64,000 nucleotides of DNA from Paracidovorax citrulli (GCF_900100305.1 NZ_FNEY01000007.1:103665-167664); one strand, 5' to 3'; counted from the first letter of the stretch, positions 18,908-27,564 are shown. Notes: generated from the sequence alone by a model not told the origin. Numbers and translations: made by a program.

Positions 18908-20170
18908 ATGACCACTGCCGTGCCGGATCCCCTGCCGCCTACGCCCGCGACCGACATCCCCGCCGCCTCCGCCACCGCGATGACGCCGCTGGAGCGGCGC
19001 TCCAGCCTGTCGCTGGCGCTCATCTTCGCGCTGCGCATGCTGGGGCTTTTCCTGGTGCTGCCGGTGTTCGCGCTCGAAGCGCGCAAGTACCCCGGCGGCG
19101 ACGATCCCGCCCTGGTGGGCCTCGCCATGGGCATCTACGGGCTCACCCAGGCCGTGCTGCAGTTGCCTTTGGGCATGGCCTCCGACCGTTTCGGGCGCAA
19201 GCGCGTCATCGTGCTCGGGCTGCTGGTGTTCGCGGCCGGCAGCCTGCTGGCCGCGCTGGCCGACTCGCTCGGCGGGCTGCTGCTGGGCCGCGCGCTGCAG
19301 GGTGCCGGCGCCGTCTCCGCCGCCGTGACGGCCCTGCTGGCCGACCAGACGCGCGACGGGGTGCGCACCAAGGCCATGGCGCTGGTGGGCGGCAGCATCG
19401 GGCTGATGTTCGCCGTGGCGCTCGTGGCCGCCCCGCCGCTGGCGGCCCGCTTCGGCCTGCCCGGCATCTTCGGGCTGACCTGCGCGCTGGCGCTGGCCGG
19501 CATCGCCGTGGTCCTCTGGGTGGTGCCGCCCGAGCCCGCACGCCATGCCGACGCACCGCGCGGCCGCCTGGCCGACGTGCTGCGCCACCCGGACCTGCTG
19601 CGGCTGAACCTCGGCGTGTTCGCGCTGCACACCGTGCAGCTGGCCATGTGGGTGGCCGTGCCCGCCCTGCTGGTGCAGGCCGGACTGCCCAAGAGCGCGC
19701 ACTGGCACCTCTACCTGCCCGCCGTGGTGCTGTCCTTCCTGGCCATGGGCGGCCTGTTCGCCCTGGAACGCGCCGGCCGGCTGCGCGGCGCCCTGCTCGG
19801 CGCCATCGGCCTCGTGCTGCTGGTGCAGCTCGGGCTGGGCTGGGCGGCGTCGGCCGGCACGCCGCCGGGGCTGTGGGCCCTGGGCGGGCTGCTGTTCCTG
19901 TTCTTCTGCGGCTTCAACGCACTGGAAGCCAGCCAGCCCAGCCTCGTCTCGCGCACCGCGCCGCCGGCCGTGCGCGGCGCGGCCCTGGGCACCTACAACA
20001 CGCTGCAGTCGCTGGGCCTGTTCGCGGGCGGCGCACTGGGTGGCGCGCTGCTGCGCTGGGGCGGCGCGCATGGCCTGTTCGTGGCGACTTCCCTGCTCTG
20101 TCTCGCCTGGCTGGCCGCGGCCTGGGGCATGCAGCCCGTGCCGGCCCAGGGCAGCCGCGGGCGAAAGTAA
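18908..20170 (+). CDS. MFS transporter (YajR-like)
   Basis: About 420 residues with twelve hydrophobic segments. RRSSLSLALIFALRMLGLFLV near residue 30 and the loop 2-3 motif GMASDRFGRKRVI identify a major facilitator of the drug:H+ antiporter type. The C-terminus ends shortly after TM12, without the extra domain of E. coli YajR. A uvrA-MFS-ssb arrangement is common in betaproteobacteria, so this is core context and the ubiquitin-like gene looks inserted into it. The substrate is unknown. It converges on the ClC gene. Confidence 0.92.
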   Translation: MTTAVPDPLPPTPATDIPAASATAMTPLERRSSLSLALIFALRMLGLFLVLPVFALEARKYPGGDDPALVGLAMGIYGLTQAVLQLPLGMASDRFGRKRVIVLGLLVFAAGSLLAALADSLGGLLLGRALQGAGAVSAAVTALLADQTRDGVRTKAMALVGGSIGLMFAVALVAAPPLAARFGLPGIFGLTCALALAGIAVVLWVVPPEPARHADAPRGRLADVLRHPDLLRLNLGVFALHTVQLAMWVAVPALLVQAGLPKSAHWHLYLPAVVLSFLAMGGLFALERAGRLRGALLGAIGLVLLVQLGLGWAASAGTPPGLWALGGLLFLFFCGFNALEASQPSLVSRTAPPAVRGAALGTYNTLQSLGLFAGGALGGALLRWGGAHGLFVATSLLCLAWLAAAWGMQPVPAQGSRGRK

Positions 20171-20191
20171 GCCCCGGCCGCCCGGGCCCGA

Positions 20192-21604
20192 TCACCGCCC
20201 GGCGCTGTCCTGCGGAGCGCCTTGCGCAGGTGCGTGCGGGTCGGCATCCCGCTGCGCACCGGGCCCCTCCGGCGCCTCGGGCAGCCGCGCGGCGCTCAGC
20301 ATGGAGGCCGCCAGGGTCTCGTAGAGCGGCCGCGCCAGCATGCGCGACACCAGGCTGGCCAGCATCGCGGAGGCCATCAGGCTCAGCACCAGCGCGTGCC
20401 CGTCCACCATTTCCATCACGATGATGAAGGCCGTGAGCGGCGCCTGCGTCACCGCCGCCAGGAAGGCCGCCATGCCCATGGCGATCAGGGCCGGCGCGAT
20501 GGAGGGCGCGATGTCCCCGCCGGCCAGCAGCGCCACGTTGTGGCCCACGCCGGCACCGATCGAGAGCGACGGCGCGAAGATGCCTCCGGGCACGCCCACC
20601 CAGGCCGAGAGCCAGGTGGCGATGAACTTGAGCGTGACGTAGAAGGCCGGCACGTCCGCCTGGCCGGCCAGCATGTGCTTGACGGCCTCGGAACCGGCGC
20701 CGAAGGTCGCCCCGCCCGTGGCGAGGCCGATCACCGCGATCGCCAGCCCGCCGGCCGCCGCGAAGCGGACCGGCCAGCGCGCCCGCCAGCGGTTGAAGCG
20801 GTCCGGCGCGCCCGTGAGCGACGCCGCCATCAGCTTGGCGAACAGCCCGCCCAGCACGCCGCAGGCCAGCGAGACGGCCAGGCCCGGCAGCAGCGCGTCC
20901 CAGCCCAGCCGCGGCACCTGGATGCGCCCGAAATAGCTCAGATTGCCGAATGCCGACACCCCCATCAGGCCGGCCAGCACGATGGCCGCGATGATCAGGC
21001 CGCTGCTGCGCGATTCGAGCTTGCGGGACAGCTCCTCGATGGCGAACACCACGCCCGCCAGCGGCGCATTGAAGGCCGCGGCGATGCCCGCCGCCCCGCC
21101 GGCCACGAGCAGCGCGTGGGCGGTGATGCCCGACCGCGGGCCGAACCAGCGGCGCGCATGGTGCATCACGCCCGCCGCCACCTGCACCGACGGCCCTTCG
21201 CGACCGATCGACAGGCCCGCCATGAACCCCGCGCTGGCCAGCAGGATCTTCGCCGCCGACAGCCGCAGGGAGACGAAACGGCCCCGCTGGGGCGCCGTGA
21301 GGCCGGGCTCCAGCGCCGCGATCACCTGCGGGATGCCCGAGCCGGCCGCGCCCGGCACCCAGCGCCGCGTGGCCCAGACCACCGCCGCGGTGATCGCGGG
21401 CGTCCACAGCAGCACGGCCCAGCCGCCCCCCCAGTGATAGACGCGCTCGAACACCGCGAAGGCCCACTCCGCCAGCATGGTGAACACCACCACGCTGAGC
21501 CCGGCCGCCACGGCATAGGCCAGGACGATGCTGCGCTCCAGCCAGCGCTGGCCGTCGCGCAGTTCCGAGCGCAGGTTGTCCAGGAAGTCGGGTTCTCGTT
21601 GCAT
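20192..21604 (-). CDS. ClC-family chloride channel or Cl-/H+ antiporter
   Basis: About 470 residues and many membrane segments. The selectivity-filter motifs are present in order: GSGIPQV (about 85), GREGPSVQ (about 125) and GGIFAPSLSIGA (about 350). These residues line the anion path of ClC proteins. The C-terminal 40 residues are Pro/Ala/Gly-rich and probably disordered; there are no CBS domains. The ATG at 21,604 (MQREPDFLDNL) gives the family's normal start; the frame is open further to 21,829. It is divergent from ssb across about 220 bases. Confidence 0.93.
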   Translation of the reverse strand: MQREPDFLDNLRSELRDGQRWLERSIVLAYAVAAGLSVVVFTMLAEWAFAVFERVYHWGGGWAVLLWTPAITAAVVWATRRWVPGAAGSGIPQVIAALEPGLTAPQRGRFVSLRLSAAKILLASAGFMAGLSIGREGPSVQVAAGVMHHARRWFGPRSGITAHALLVAGGAAGIAAAFNAPLAGVVFAIEELSRKLESRSSGLIIAAIVLAGLMGVSAFGNLSYFGRIQVPRLGWDALLPGLAVSLACGVLGGLFAKLMAASLTGAPDRFNRWRARWPVRFAAAGGLAIAVIGLATGGATFGAGSEAVKHMLAGQADVPAFYVTLKFIATWLSAWVGVPGGIFAPSLSIGAGVGHNVALLAGGDIAPSIAPALIAMGMAAFLAAVTQAPLTAFIIVMEMVDGHALVLSLMASAMLASLVSRMLARPLYETLAASMLSAARLPEAPEGPGAQRDADPHAPAQGAPQDSAGR

Positions 21605-21822
21605 GGCGGGGCAGTGGGCAGGGGACGGACGCGGGCACGGCGGGCTCCGGTCGGTGCGCGGCAGGACGGAGGGACATTGTGGCACCCTGCCGGGCGGGAG
21701 CGGTGCGCGCAGGCATCGGCCGCTTGGGGCACAATCCCCGCTCCCTCTTCGCGGCGCCCCCGTGGCCGCCGCGCAGGCCGTAGTGCCTTTCCTCCACCAT
21801 TCTCTACAGGCCCCTTCACACC

Positions 21823-22386
21823 ATGGCATCCGTCAACAAAGTCATCATCGTCGGCAACCTCGGGCGCGACCCCGAGATGCGCACCTTCCCCAGCGGCGAC
21901 CAGGTCGCCAACGTCACCATCGCCACCACCGACCGCTGGCGCGACAAGAACACCGGCGAGAACAAGGAAGCCACCGAGTGGCACCGCGTCGTCTTCAACG
22001 GCCGCCTGGCCGAGATCGTGGGCCAGTACCTGCGCAAGGGCTCCCAGGTCTATGTCGAAGGCAGCCTGCGCACCCGCAAGTGGACCGACCAGTCGGGCCA
22101 GGAAAAGTACACGACGGAAATCCGGGCCGACACCATGCAGATGCTCGGCAGCCGCCAGGGCATGGGCGGCGGCCAGGGTGGCGGCGGCTATGACGACGGT
22201 GGCTACGGCGGTGGCGACGATGGCTACGGCGGCGGCAACAGCGCCCCGGCGCCCGCGCGCCGCCCTGCGCCCCAGGCCGCCGCGCCGCGCCCGGCACCGG
22301 CTCCCCGCCCTGCACCGGCCCCTGCGGCCCAGGCACCGCGTGCGGCGTCGGGGTTCGACGACATGGACGACGATATCCCGTTCTGA
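21823..22386 (+). CDS. ssb: Single-stranded DNA-binding protein
   Basis: A 187-residue SSB that protects single-stranded DNA in replication and repair. The OB fold covers about residues 1-110 (starting [17 protein letters not shown], with [21 protein letters not shown]). A Gly/Tyr- and then Pro/Ala-rich disordered linker follows, and the tail ends DDMDDDIPF, the acidic tip that recruits partner proteins. It is complete, followed by a strong hairpin terminator at 22,425-22,458. Confidence 0.98.
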   Translation: MASVNKVIIVGNLGRDPEMRTFPSGDQVANVTIATTDRWRDKNTGENKEATEWHRVVFNGRLAEIVGQYLRKGSQVYVEGSLRTRKWTDQSGQEKYTTEIRADTMQMLGSRQGMGGGQGGGGYDDGGYGGGDDGYGGGNSAPAPARRPAPQAAAPRPAPAPRPAPAPAAQAPRAASGFDDMDDDIPF

Positions 22387-22424
22387 TCCACCAATGCCAT
22401 CGCACCGCTTGGCCGGTACGACAG

Positions 22425-22458
22425 AGCCCCGCACGCCATCGGCCTGCGGGGCTTTTTT
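22425..22458 (+). terminator. Rho-independent terminator of ssb
   Basis: AGCCCCGCA (22,425-22,433) pairs perfectly with TGCGGGGCT (22,445-22,453) around an 11-base loop, followed by a run of six T residues. It sits 38 bases after the ssb stop. Confidence 0.92.
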
Positions 22459-22517
22459 CTTCCTGACGTGATGACCTGCCATCCGCACGAATGCCGTGGA
22501 GAAAATCCGCGCACGGG

Positions 22518-22705
22518 TCAGCCGCTTTTACTTAACCACTCGTCCCCGATCGCCTCGGCCTGCTCCAGTACCAGCTCCACCGCGGCATCAGCCAAGTCAG
22601 GCGGGTACTTGTACTTGCGCAAGATGCGCTTGGCCATCTGCCGCAGCTTGGCCCGCACGCTCTCGCGCCGGGCCCAGTCCACGCAGGGCTGCCATGCTTC
22701 ACGGG
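22518..22705 (-). pseudogene. hsdR remnant (C-terminal end of type I restriction endonuclease R subunit)
   Basis: In the leftward frame ending at a TGA at 22,518-22,520, about 60 codons read WARRESVRAKLRQMAKRILR, then KYKYPPDLADAAVELVLEQAE. This resembles the last segment of HsdR, the motor/nuclease subunit of type I restriction systems. There is no start codon, no helicase or nuclease region, and no hsdS/hsdM nearby, so this is a scrap left by loss of a restriction locus. The rest of the gap (22,459-22,517 and 22,706-22,826) shows no gene. Confidence 0.65.
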
Positions 22706-22826
22706 AAGCCGTCGGCCATCTTTCCTGAGCGGACGGATATCGACCTGCAGCCCGTTGCGGTGGCCGTGGTGCGGGCTGAACGTTGCACCCCTGACAGACC
22801 AGACTGATATGCGGAAATCGCCTGGG

Positions 22827-23501
22827 CTACGCCACTGCATGCGGTGCATCCCACCGCATCAACCCCGCGACCCAGAGCACGGCCACGAGCACGCCGGCCA
22901 GCGGGTGCAGCAGGCCGGCGGTGACCGGCACGCCGAGGATGAGCCAGCGCAGGCCGCGGCTATAGAAGAGTCCGGCCTTGTGGAGATGGTCCCGGCCCGT
23001 GGGTGTCCAGCGCTGGCGCGCCGGGGAGCCGACGGGCATGCCGGCCACGAAGCCCGCGTGGTGGTAGTGGCGCACGGCCGCCACCAGGGCGGTGAGCGAA
23101 GCGCAGAGCAGCACCAGCAAGGCCAGTTCCAGCACCGCGGCCGCCAACACCGCGGAGTCCGGCGCCGGGGTGGCCGCCCCCTGCAGGAGGGCACGCAGCG
23201 ATGGCGCGGCGATGCCGACGGTGCCCATCAGCCCCAGCATGGCGGTGGAAGCGGCCATGGTGGCCGACATGAGGGCGTTGCGCAGCGTCTGCACGGCCAG
23301 GATTTCGGAGCCAGGCTGGGCGGAGACGGCATCGAGCCAGTCAGCGCGCAGATGCGCGTGGGCCCCGCGGGCCCGGGAGAGCGGGCGATGCCGCGCTGCG
23401 GCGCAGGACCAGGCCTCGTAGGCCAGCGGAATACCCAGGGTAGCCAGGGCGCCGGCCCAGACCGCAAGGGAGGATGGCAGGAGGATGCCAGGCAGCGTCA
23501 T
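22827..23501 (-). CDS. DUF599-family membrane protein
   Basis: About 224 residues with four or five hydrophobic segments. ILAVQTLRNALMSATMAASTA and the following LVAAVRHYHHAGF stretch are characteristic of DUF599, a family of unknown function in the inner membrane. The C-terminal GRDHLHKAGLFYSRGLRW segment also fits. The start is uncertain: the ATG at 23,501 begins a good hydrophobic helix but has no clear ribosome-binding site; the frame stays open to 23,612. It lies just downstream of the YeeE/YedE genes on the same strand, and may be part of that operon. Confidence 0.75.
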   Translation of the reverse strand: MTLPGILLPSSLAVWAGALATLGIPLAYEAWSCAAARHRPLSRARGAHAHLRADWLDAVSAQPGSEILAVQTLRNALMSATMAASTAMLGLMGTVGIAAPSLRALLQGAATPAPDSAVLAAAVLELALLVLLCASLTALVAAVRHYHHAGFVAGMPVGSPARQRWTPTGRDHLHKAGLFYSRGLRWLILGVPVTAGLLHPLAGVLVAVLWVAGLMRWDAPHAVA

Positions 23502-23529
23502 GTTCAGGAGGCTTCGCGGGTGAAACACT

Positions 23530-23961
23530 TCAGCGGCGTTGGCGCAGGCGCTCCAGCCCTTCGAACAGCGCCATGCCGGCCAGCATGGCTGCCACGAAGA
23601 TGGCAGCGCCACGCACCCCCATGCCCAGGCCTACCAGGGCCGGCCCCGGGCAGAAGCCGGCGAGACCCCAGCCCGCGCCGAACAGCAGCGCACCGCCGAT
23701 CAGCCGCGCATCCAGCCCCCGCGCCGTGGGCCACTGCAGCGGCGCCCCGCCCGGCAGCGTGCGCCCCCTGCGCCGCGCGATGGCGAACGCCACCAGGCCG
23801 ACGGCGATGGCGCCGGCCATCACGAAGGCCAGCGAGGGGTTCCACCTGCCAGCCACATCCAGGAAGCCCAGCACGCGGGCCGGGTCGGCCATGCCCGAGA
23901 CGATCAGCCCCAGGCCGAAAACCAGGCCCACGCACAGGGCCGCCAGGATATTCGCCATCAT
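23530..23961 (-). CDS. YeeE/YedE-family membrane protein (DUF6691-like half)
   Basis: About 143 residues, four hydrophobic helices. VFGLGLIVSGMADPARVLGFLD and GAGWGLAGFCPGPALV are the signature loops of the YeeE/YedE (sulfur transport) family; the cysteine in FCPGPA corresponds to a conserved substrate-handling cysteine. YeeE proteins import thiosulfate or related sulfane sulfur. Here the protein is split into two small subunits, this and the next gene. Start: ATG at 23,961 or 23,958 after GGAGCGG. Context with a persulfide dioxygenase-like gene and BigR-like regulator supports sulfur handling. Confidence 0.88.
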   Translation of the reverse strand: MMANILAALCVGLVFGLGLIVSGMADPARVLGFLDVAGRWNPSLAFVMAGAIAVGLVAFAIARRRGRTLPGGAPLQWPTARGLDARLIGGALLFGAGWGLAGFCPGPALVGLGMGVRGAAIFVAAMLAGMALFEGLERLRQRR

Positions 23962-23983
23962 CCGCTCCTTGACCGGTGATCGA

Positions 23984-24427
23984 TCAGGCAGCCCACGCCG
24001 CCCCGTGCCGCAGCACGTACACCGTGGCCATGCCCGCGGCCATGAACACCAGGGTGGCCGCCAGCGAACGGCCCGACAGCCGCGAGAGCCCGCAGACCCC
24101 GTGCCCGCTGGTGCATCCCGCGCCGTAGCGCGTGCCCAGGCCCACGAGCAGTCCTGCCGCCACCAGGGTGCCGGTGCCCGCGTCGATGCGCGGCGCCGGC
24201 AGCGGGGCGAACAGCGCATGGAGCCAGGGCGACGCCACCAGGCCCGCCACGAAGGCCACGCGCCACGCCACGTCACCCCGCGCCGGGCGCAGCAGCCCGC
24301 CCAGCACGCCGCTGATGCCGGCAATGCGGCCCGACACCAGCATGAAGGCGCCGGCCGCCAGGCCGATGAGCGCGCCGCCGGCCAGGGCCGCGCCCGGCGT
24401 GAAGGAAGGCCAGTCGATGGCAGCCAT
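23984..24427 (-). CDS. YeeE/YedE-family membrane protein (first half)
   Basis: About 147 residues, four hydrophobic helices. FMLVSGRIAGISGVLGGLL and GTRYGAGCTSGHGVCGLSRL are the first-half YeeE signatures, with two cysteines in the GCTSGHGVCG loop. Together with the gene at 23,530-23,961 it should form the complete transporter. The ATG at 24,427 follows AAGGAGTG. It begins only 5 bases after the ArsR-family gene, so the regulator and both halves are co-transcribed. Confidence 0.88.
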   Translation of the reverse strand: MAAIDWPSFTPGAALAGGALIGLAAGAFMLVSGRIAGISGVLGGLLRPARGDVAWRVAFVAGLVASPWLHALFAPLPAPRIDAGTGTLVAAGLLVGLGTRYGAGCTSGHGVCGLSRLSGRSLAATLVFMAAGMATVYVLRHGAAWAA

Positions 24428-24432
24428 GGGAA

Positions 24433-24792
24433 TCACTCCTTGGGACAGTAGAGACGGTAGAGCACCGCGAGCACTTCGAGCAGCGCGGGATCGGCCACCC
24501 GGTAATGGATGTTCTTGCCCTCGCGCCGCGTGGCCACCACGCCCTGCCGGCGCAGCACGCCGAGCTGCTGCGACAGCGTGGGCTGGCGGATGTCCAGGCA
24601 GGCCTCCAGCTCGCTCACGCACATCTCTCCCTGGGAGAGCTGGCACAGCAGCAGGAGCCGGTCTTCGTTGGCGAGCACCTTGAGCCTGGCGACGGCCTGG
24701 ACGGCGGCCTGCCGCAGCACCTGGGGATCGAGCGGTGGCTGCGCGGTGGAGGAAAGGGACGGCATGGAGGGGATGTCAGACGGCGTTGACAT
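24433..24792 (-). CDS. ArsR-family regulator, BigR/SqrR-like persulfide sensor
   Basis: A 119-residue winged-helix protein. LKVLANEDRLLLLCQLSQGEM, then CVSELEACLDIRQPTLSQQL (recognition helix) and TRREGKNIHYRV (wing) match the BigR/SqrR group. In that group two cysteines sense persulfide by forming a tetrasulfide bond and releasing DNA; here candidates are the Cys in GEMC, the Cys in EACLD, and Cys in YCPKE at the C-terminus. It likely represses both itself with the YeeE genes and the divergent dioxygenase. Start ATG at 24,792; in-frame ATGs lie further upstream in the promoter. Confidence 0.88.
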   Translation of the reverse strand: MSTPSDIPSMPSLSSTAQPPLDPQVLRQAAVQAVARLKVLANEDRLLLLCQLSQGEMCVSELEACLDIRQPTLSQQLGVLRRQGVVATRREGKNIHYRVADPALLEVLAVLYRLYCPKE

Positions 24793-24816
24793 CAATATAT
24801 CAAAAAACATAATATT
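24786..24816 (+). promoter_or_regulatory. AT-rich sigma-70 promoter and probable BigR-type operator
   Basis: TTGACA (24,786-24,791), 16 bases, then CATAAT (24,808-24,813) is a near-consensus sigma-70 promoter pointing at the dioxygenase-like gene. An inverted repeat AATAT (24,794-24,798) / ATATT (24,812-24,816) overlaps the spacer and -10. The AT-rich block is sharply unlike the surroundings. It also touches the start codon of the divergent ArsR-family gene, a natural place for repressor binding. The operator role is inference. Confidence 0.6.
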
Positions 24817-24844
24817 TAAAAACATACTGATGGACGGAGCCGCC

Positions 24845-25771
24845 ATGACATCCCTTTCCCTGCCCTCTTCCACCGGAGCGACCTCCACGGTGCAGCCGTT
24901 CTACGATGGCGCGACCGGAACCGTGTCCTACGTGGTCTGGGACCATGCCACCCGCCAGGCGGCGGTGATCGATCCGGTGCTGGACTACGACCCCGATGCC
25001 GGACGCACGCACGGCGCTTCCGCGCGGCGGCTGCTGGACTACCTGCAGGCCGAGCGCCTGGTCGTGGAATGGATCCTGGAAACACATGCCCATGCGGACC
25101 ACCTCTCCGCCGCCCGCCACATCCAGGCGGCCAAGGGCGGCAAGGTGGCCATCGGGGCAGCCATCCGCACGGTGCAGCGCACCTTCGGCCCGCTGTTCGG
25201 CATGGAGCCCTCCGCACAGGACGACAGTTTCGACCACCTGTTCGAGGACGGCGAAGTGTTCCGCATCGGCGCCACCCGGGCGGAGGCGATCGGTGTGCCG
25301 GGCCATACGCCGGCGGACATGGCCTACCGGATCGACGGGGCGGTGTTCGTGGGCGACACGCTGTTCCTGCCCGACGTGGGCACGGCCCGGGCGGACTTCC
25401 CCGGCGGGGATGCCGCGGCCCTCTACCGCTCCATCCAGCGGCTGCTGGCACTGCCGGGGGACACGCGCATGTTCGTGTGCCACGACTACCCGCCCGCGGG
25501 CCGGGCGCCGGCCTGCGAGACGACGGTGGAGGCCCAGCGGCGGAGCAACATCCACGTGGGCCGGCAGGCTGGCGAGCGCGCCTTCGTGGCGCTGCGCCAG
25601 GCGCGCGACGCCACCCTGGCCGTGCCGCGCCTGCTGCTGCCGTCGATCCAGGTGAACGTCCGCGGCGGCCGGCTGCCGGACCCGGGGCCGGAAGGCATCG
25701 CGTACCTGCGCATACCGCTGAACGTGTTCGGCAGCGCGGATGCCCTTTCCGGCGCCACGCCCGCCTCCTGA
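24845..25771 (+). CDS. MBL-fold hydrolase, persulfide dioxygenase/Blh-like
   Basis: About 308 residues. The metallo-beta-lactamase motif THAHADHLSAA, then GHTPADMAY, FVGDTLF and CHDYP supply the metal ligands in the order seen in persulfide dioxygenase (ETHE1) and Blh/BigR-regulon enzymes. These oxidise glutathione persulfide to sulfite with a mononuclear iron. There is no rhodanese domain. The ATG at 24,845 follows GGACGGAG. Divergent from the ArsR-family/YeeE operon, it completes a compact sulfide/persulfide detoxification unit. Confidence 0.88.
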   Translation: MTSLSLPSSTGATSTVQPFYDGATGTVSYVVWDHATRQAAVIDPVLDYDPDAGRTHGASARRLLDYLQAERLVVEWILETHAHADHLSAARHIQAAKGGKVAIGAAIRTVQRTFGPLFGMEPSAQDDSFDHLFEDGEVFRIGATRAEAIGVPGHTPADMAYRIDGAVFVGDTLFLPDVGTARADFPGGDAAALYRSIQRLLALPGDTRMFVCHDYPPAGRAPACETTVEAQRRSNIHVGRQAGERAFVALRQARDATLAVPRLLLPSIQVNVRGGRLPDPGPEGIAYLRIPLNVFGSADALSGATPAS

Positions 25772-25890
25772 GGTGGCATGGCTGCTCTCCTACCCGCGTT
25801 CAGGCAGGGTGCCCACCGCCCCGCCGCCCCGGCTGCGCGATGCTGCAGGCATCGGCCAGCCCTCCGCCGGCCTCCTTCCAGGAGACTCCC

Positions 25891-26232
25891 ATGCGCACAC
25901 CTCCCTCCATCGACGACGAACCCGGCATCGACCCCACCGACGACCCCACGGCGGAGCTGCCCGAGGGCGACGACATCAATGACCACCTGAACGCGGAGCG
26001 GGACGTCTCCGACGGGATCAACGACATCTCCGCGATGCCGTTCGATGACCCGCGCGAGGGCGGGCCGCTGAATTTCGACGACGGCACCACCATGGGTTAT
26101 CCGCGCGGCAAGACCGGCCGCGAGGGCGGCACCTGGGAGGCCGAGGGCAGCGACAGCGGCGACCTGGAGCCGCCCGCGGAAGTGATGTCCGACCGCAACG
26201 GGCCCAGCGACCCGGAGACCCGCCGCCGCTGA
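25891..26232 (+). CDS. Small acidic hypothetical protein
   Basis: A 113-residue, strongly acidic protein (clusters such as DDEPGIDPTDDPTAELPEGD), without hydrophobic segments, probably disordered and cytosolic. I do not recognise a family. A good AGGAGA ribosome-binding site precedes the ATG at 25,891. The 3' part overlaps, on the opposite strand, the apparent C-terminal extension of the diguanylate cyclase ending at 26,018; only one of the two readings of that overlap is likely to be fully real. Confidence 0.6.
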   Translation: MRTPPSIDDEPGIDPTDDPTAELPEGDDINDHLNAERDVSDGINDISAMPFDDPREGGPLNFDDGTTMGYPRGKTGREGGTWEAEGSDSGDLEPPAEVMSDRNGPSDPETRRR

Positions 26233-27235
26233 TCCGCTCAGGCGGTGTTGCCTGCGCAGGGACGCCCGTCGCCGGCCGGCCGGCTCTCTGCGTGACGACG
26301 ACGCGGTTGCGCCCCGCGCGCTTGGCCTGGTAGAGGGCCTCGTCCGCGCGGCGCAGCACTTCGCCGACCGTTTCACCGGGGCGCGCCAGCGCGACGCCTG
26401 CGGAGCAGCTGTAGCGGAACTCCGGCGCCTCGGGCAGCGGCGAGGCCGTATCCAGGCTATCCCCCAGCTGGCGCAGCACGCTGTCGGCGCCCACGGTGCG
26501 CGCGCCCTGCAGCACGAGCAGGAACTCCTCCCCGCCGATCCGCGCGACCACGTCGTCGCGGCCGGCGGTCTCCGCCAGGCGCGCCGCGAAGTCCCTGAGG
26601 ACCAGGTCGCCGCCCGCATGCCCGAAGCGGTCGTTCACCGCCTTGAAATGGTCGATGTCGATGACCGCGACGGCCATGGCCTGGGCCTTGTTGGGCCCGA
26701 GCTTCTGCTGCAGGAAGTCCATGGCATAGCGGCGGTTGCTCAGGCCGGTCAACTCGTCGCTGAGGGCGGACTTCATGGCCTTGTCGCGCTCCTGCCGCAG
26801 GTCGCGCAGTTCGATCCCCAGTTCGGAGACATCGGTGACCACGCACAGCATCCAGCCCCCCGGCAGCGTGGTTTCCGTGGTCAGCACCCAGCGCCCGTCG
26901 TTCAGGCTCGTCTCGATGGTGCGGTAGGGCAGCTTGCCGCGCCGGCTCCTGGCGGATCGCAGCCAGACCTCGAAATCGCTGGTCTCGACCACCGTGCCGG
27001 TGGAGGAGCGGTAGCTCTTGCGCATGAGTTCCTCCCAGGGGAGGAAGTCGCCTTCGCCCACGCCCAGCGCGGACCGGAAGGCCGCATTGGCGTAGCGCAG
27101 GCAGTCGTCGCCGTCGAACAGGGCGTACCCCTGCTGCGAGGCCTCCACGAGCGCCATCCACTGCCGCATCAGGGGATCGCCGATGCCGCCGGTGTCCGGG
27201 GCATCGGCCAGGGCCTTGGTGGAGGGGTTGTGCAT
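26018..27235 (-). CDS. PAS-like/GGDEF diguanylate cyclase
   Basis: About 405 residues. Residues about 25-140 look like a PAS-type sensor (YALFDGDDCLRYANAAF), then a short helix and a GGDEF domain with GGEEF near residue 235, so it should make c-di-GMP. The allosteric I-site RxxD is not evident (the four residues are GRDD). No membrane segment, so cytosolic. The normal domain end is near residue 330 (AGRNRVVV); the frame then runs antisense over the small acidic gene. A neighbouring frame stops at about 26,238, so a frameshift near the C-terminus is possible. Confidence 0.85.
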   Translation of the reverse strand: MHNPSTKALADAPDTGGIGDPLMRQWMALVEASQQGYALFDGDDCLRYANAAFRSALGVGEGDFLPWEELMRKSYRSSTGTVVETSDFEVWLRSARSRRGKLPYRTIETSLNDGRWVLTTETTLPGGWMLCVVTDVSELGIELRDLRQERDKAMKSALSDELTGLSNRRYAMDFLQQKLGPNKAQAMAVAVIDIDHFKAVNDRFGHAGGDLVLRDFAARLAETAGRDDVVARIGGEEFLLVLQGARTVGADSVLRQLGDSLDTASPLPEAPEFRYSCSAGVALARPGETVGEVLRRADEALYQAKRAGRNRVVVTQRAGRPATGVPAQATPPERISGGGSPGRWARCGRTSLPRAAPGRRCRCPRPPRCRPRGRSCRADNPWWCRRRNSAARPRAGHRTASRRCR

Positions 27236-27363
27236 GGTCCGGTGGCAGGCTGTGGCGGTGCGGCAGTGCCGACGGATGAGCCGGCAGGCCCACAGTATCC
27301 ACAACCCTGCCCCGGAAGGCCAACCCGCGCGGCGGATACCCCTGCGCGAGCGGCCCGGGGAGG

Positions 27364-27564
27364 CCCGCCGTCCACCACCAGTTCCGTGCCGGTGACGTAG
27401 GCGGCGGCGTCGGAAGCGAGGAAGGCGCAGGCATGCGCCACCTCCCAGGCCGTGCCCATGCGGCCCATCGGCACCTGCCGCGCGCGGGCGGCGCGGGCCT
27501 CGTCCAGGCTGCCATCAGAGAACATCTTGGCCACCGTGGTGGCGCGGATGCCGTGGGCGCGTAC
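27364..27564 (-). pseudogene. SDR-family oxidoreductase remnant (C-terminal part)
   Basis: In one leftward frame, GIRATTVAKMF continues to RQVPMGRMGTAWEVAHACAF, then DAAAYVTGTELVVDGG, the standard C-terminal third of a short-chain dehydrogenase/reductase. The Rossmann GxxxGxG region and the YxxxK catalytic motif are missing, and no start codon serves it. It abuts another broken gene in a different frame (27,576-27,900). It is decayed metabolic DNA. Confidence 0.72.

Noticed and set aside
17173..20170. Looked for E1, E2, JAB/DUB or other ubiquitin-pathway genes beside the ubiquitin-like gene
   Set aside because: Neighbours are cysC and an MFS transporter, ordinary core genes; the missing Gly-Gly also argues against a conjugation operon.
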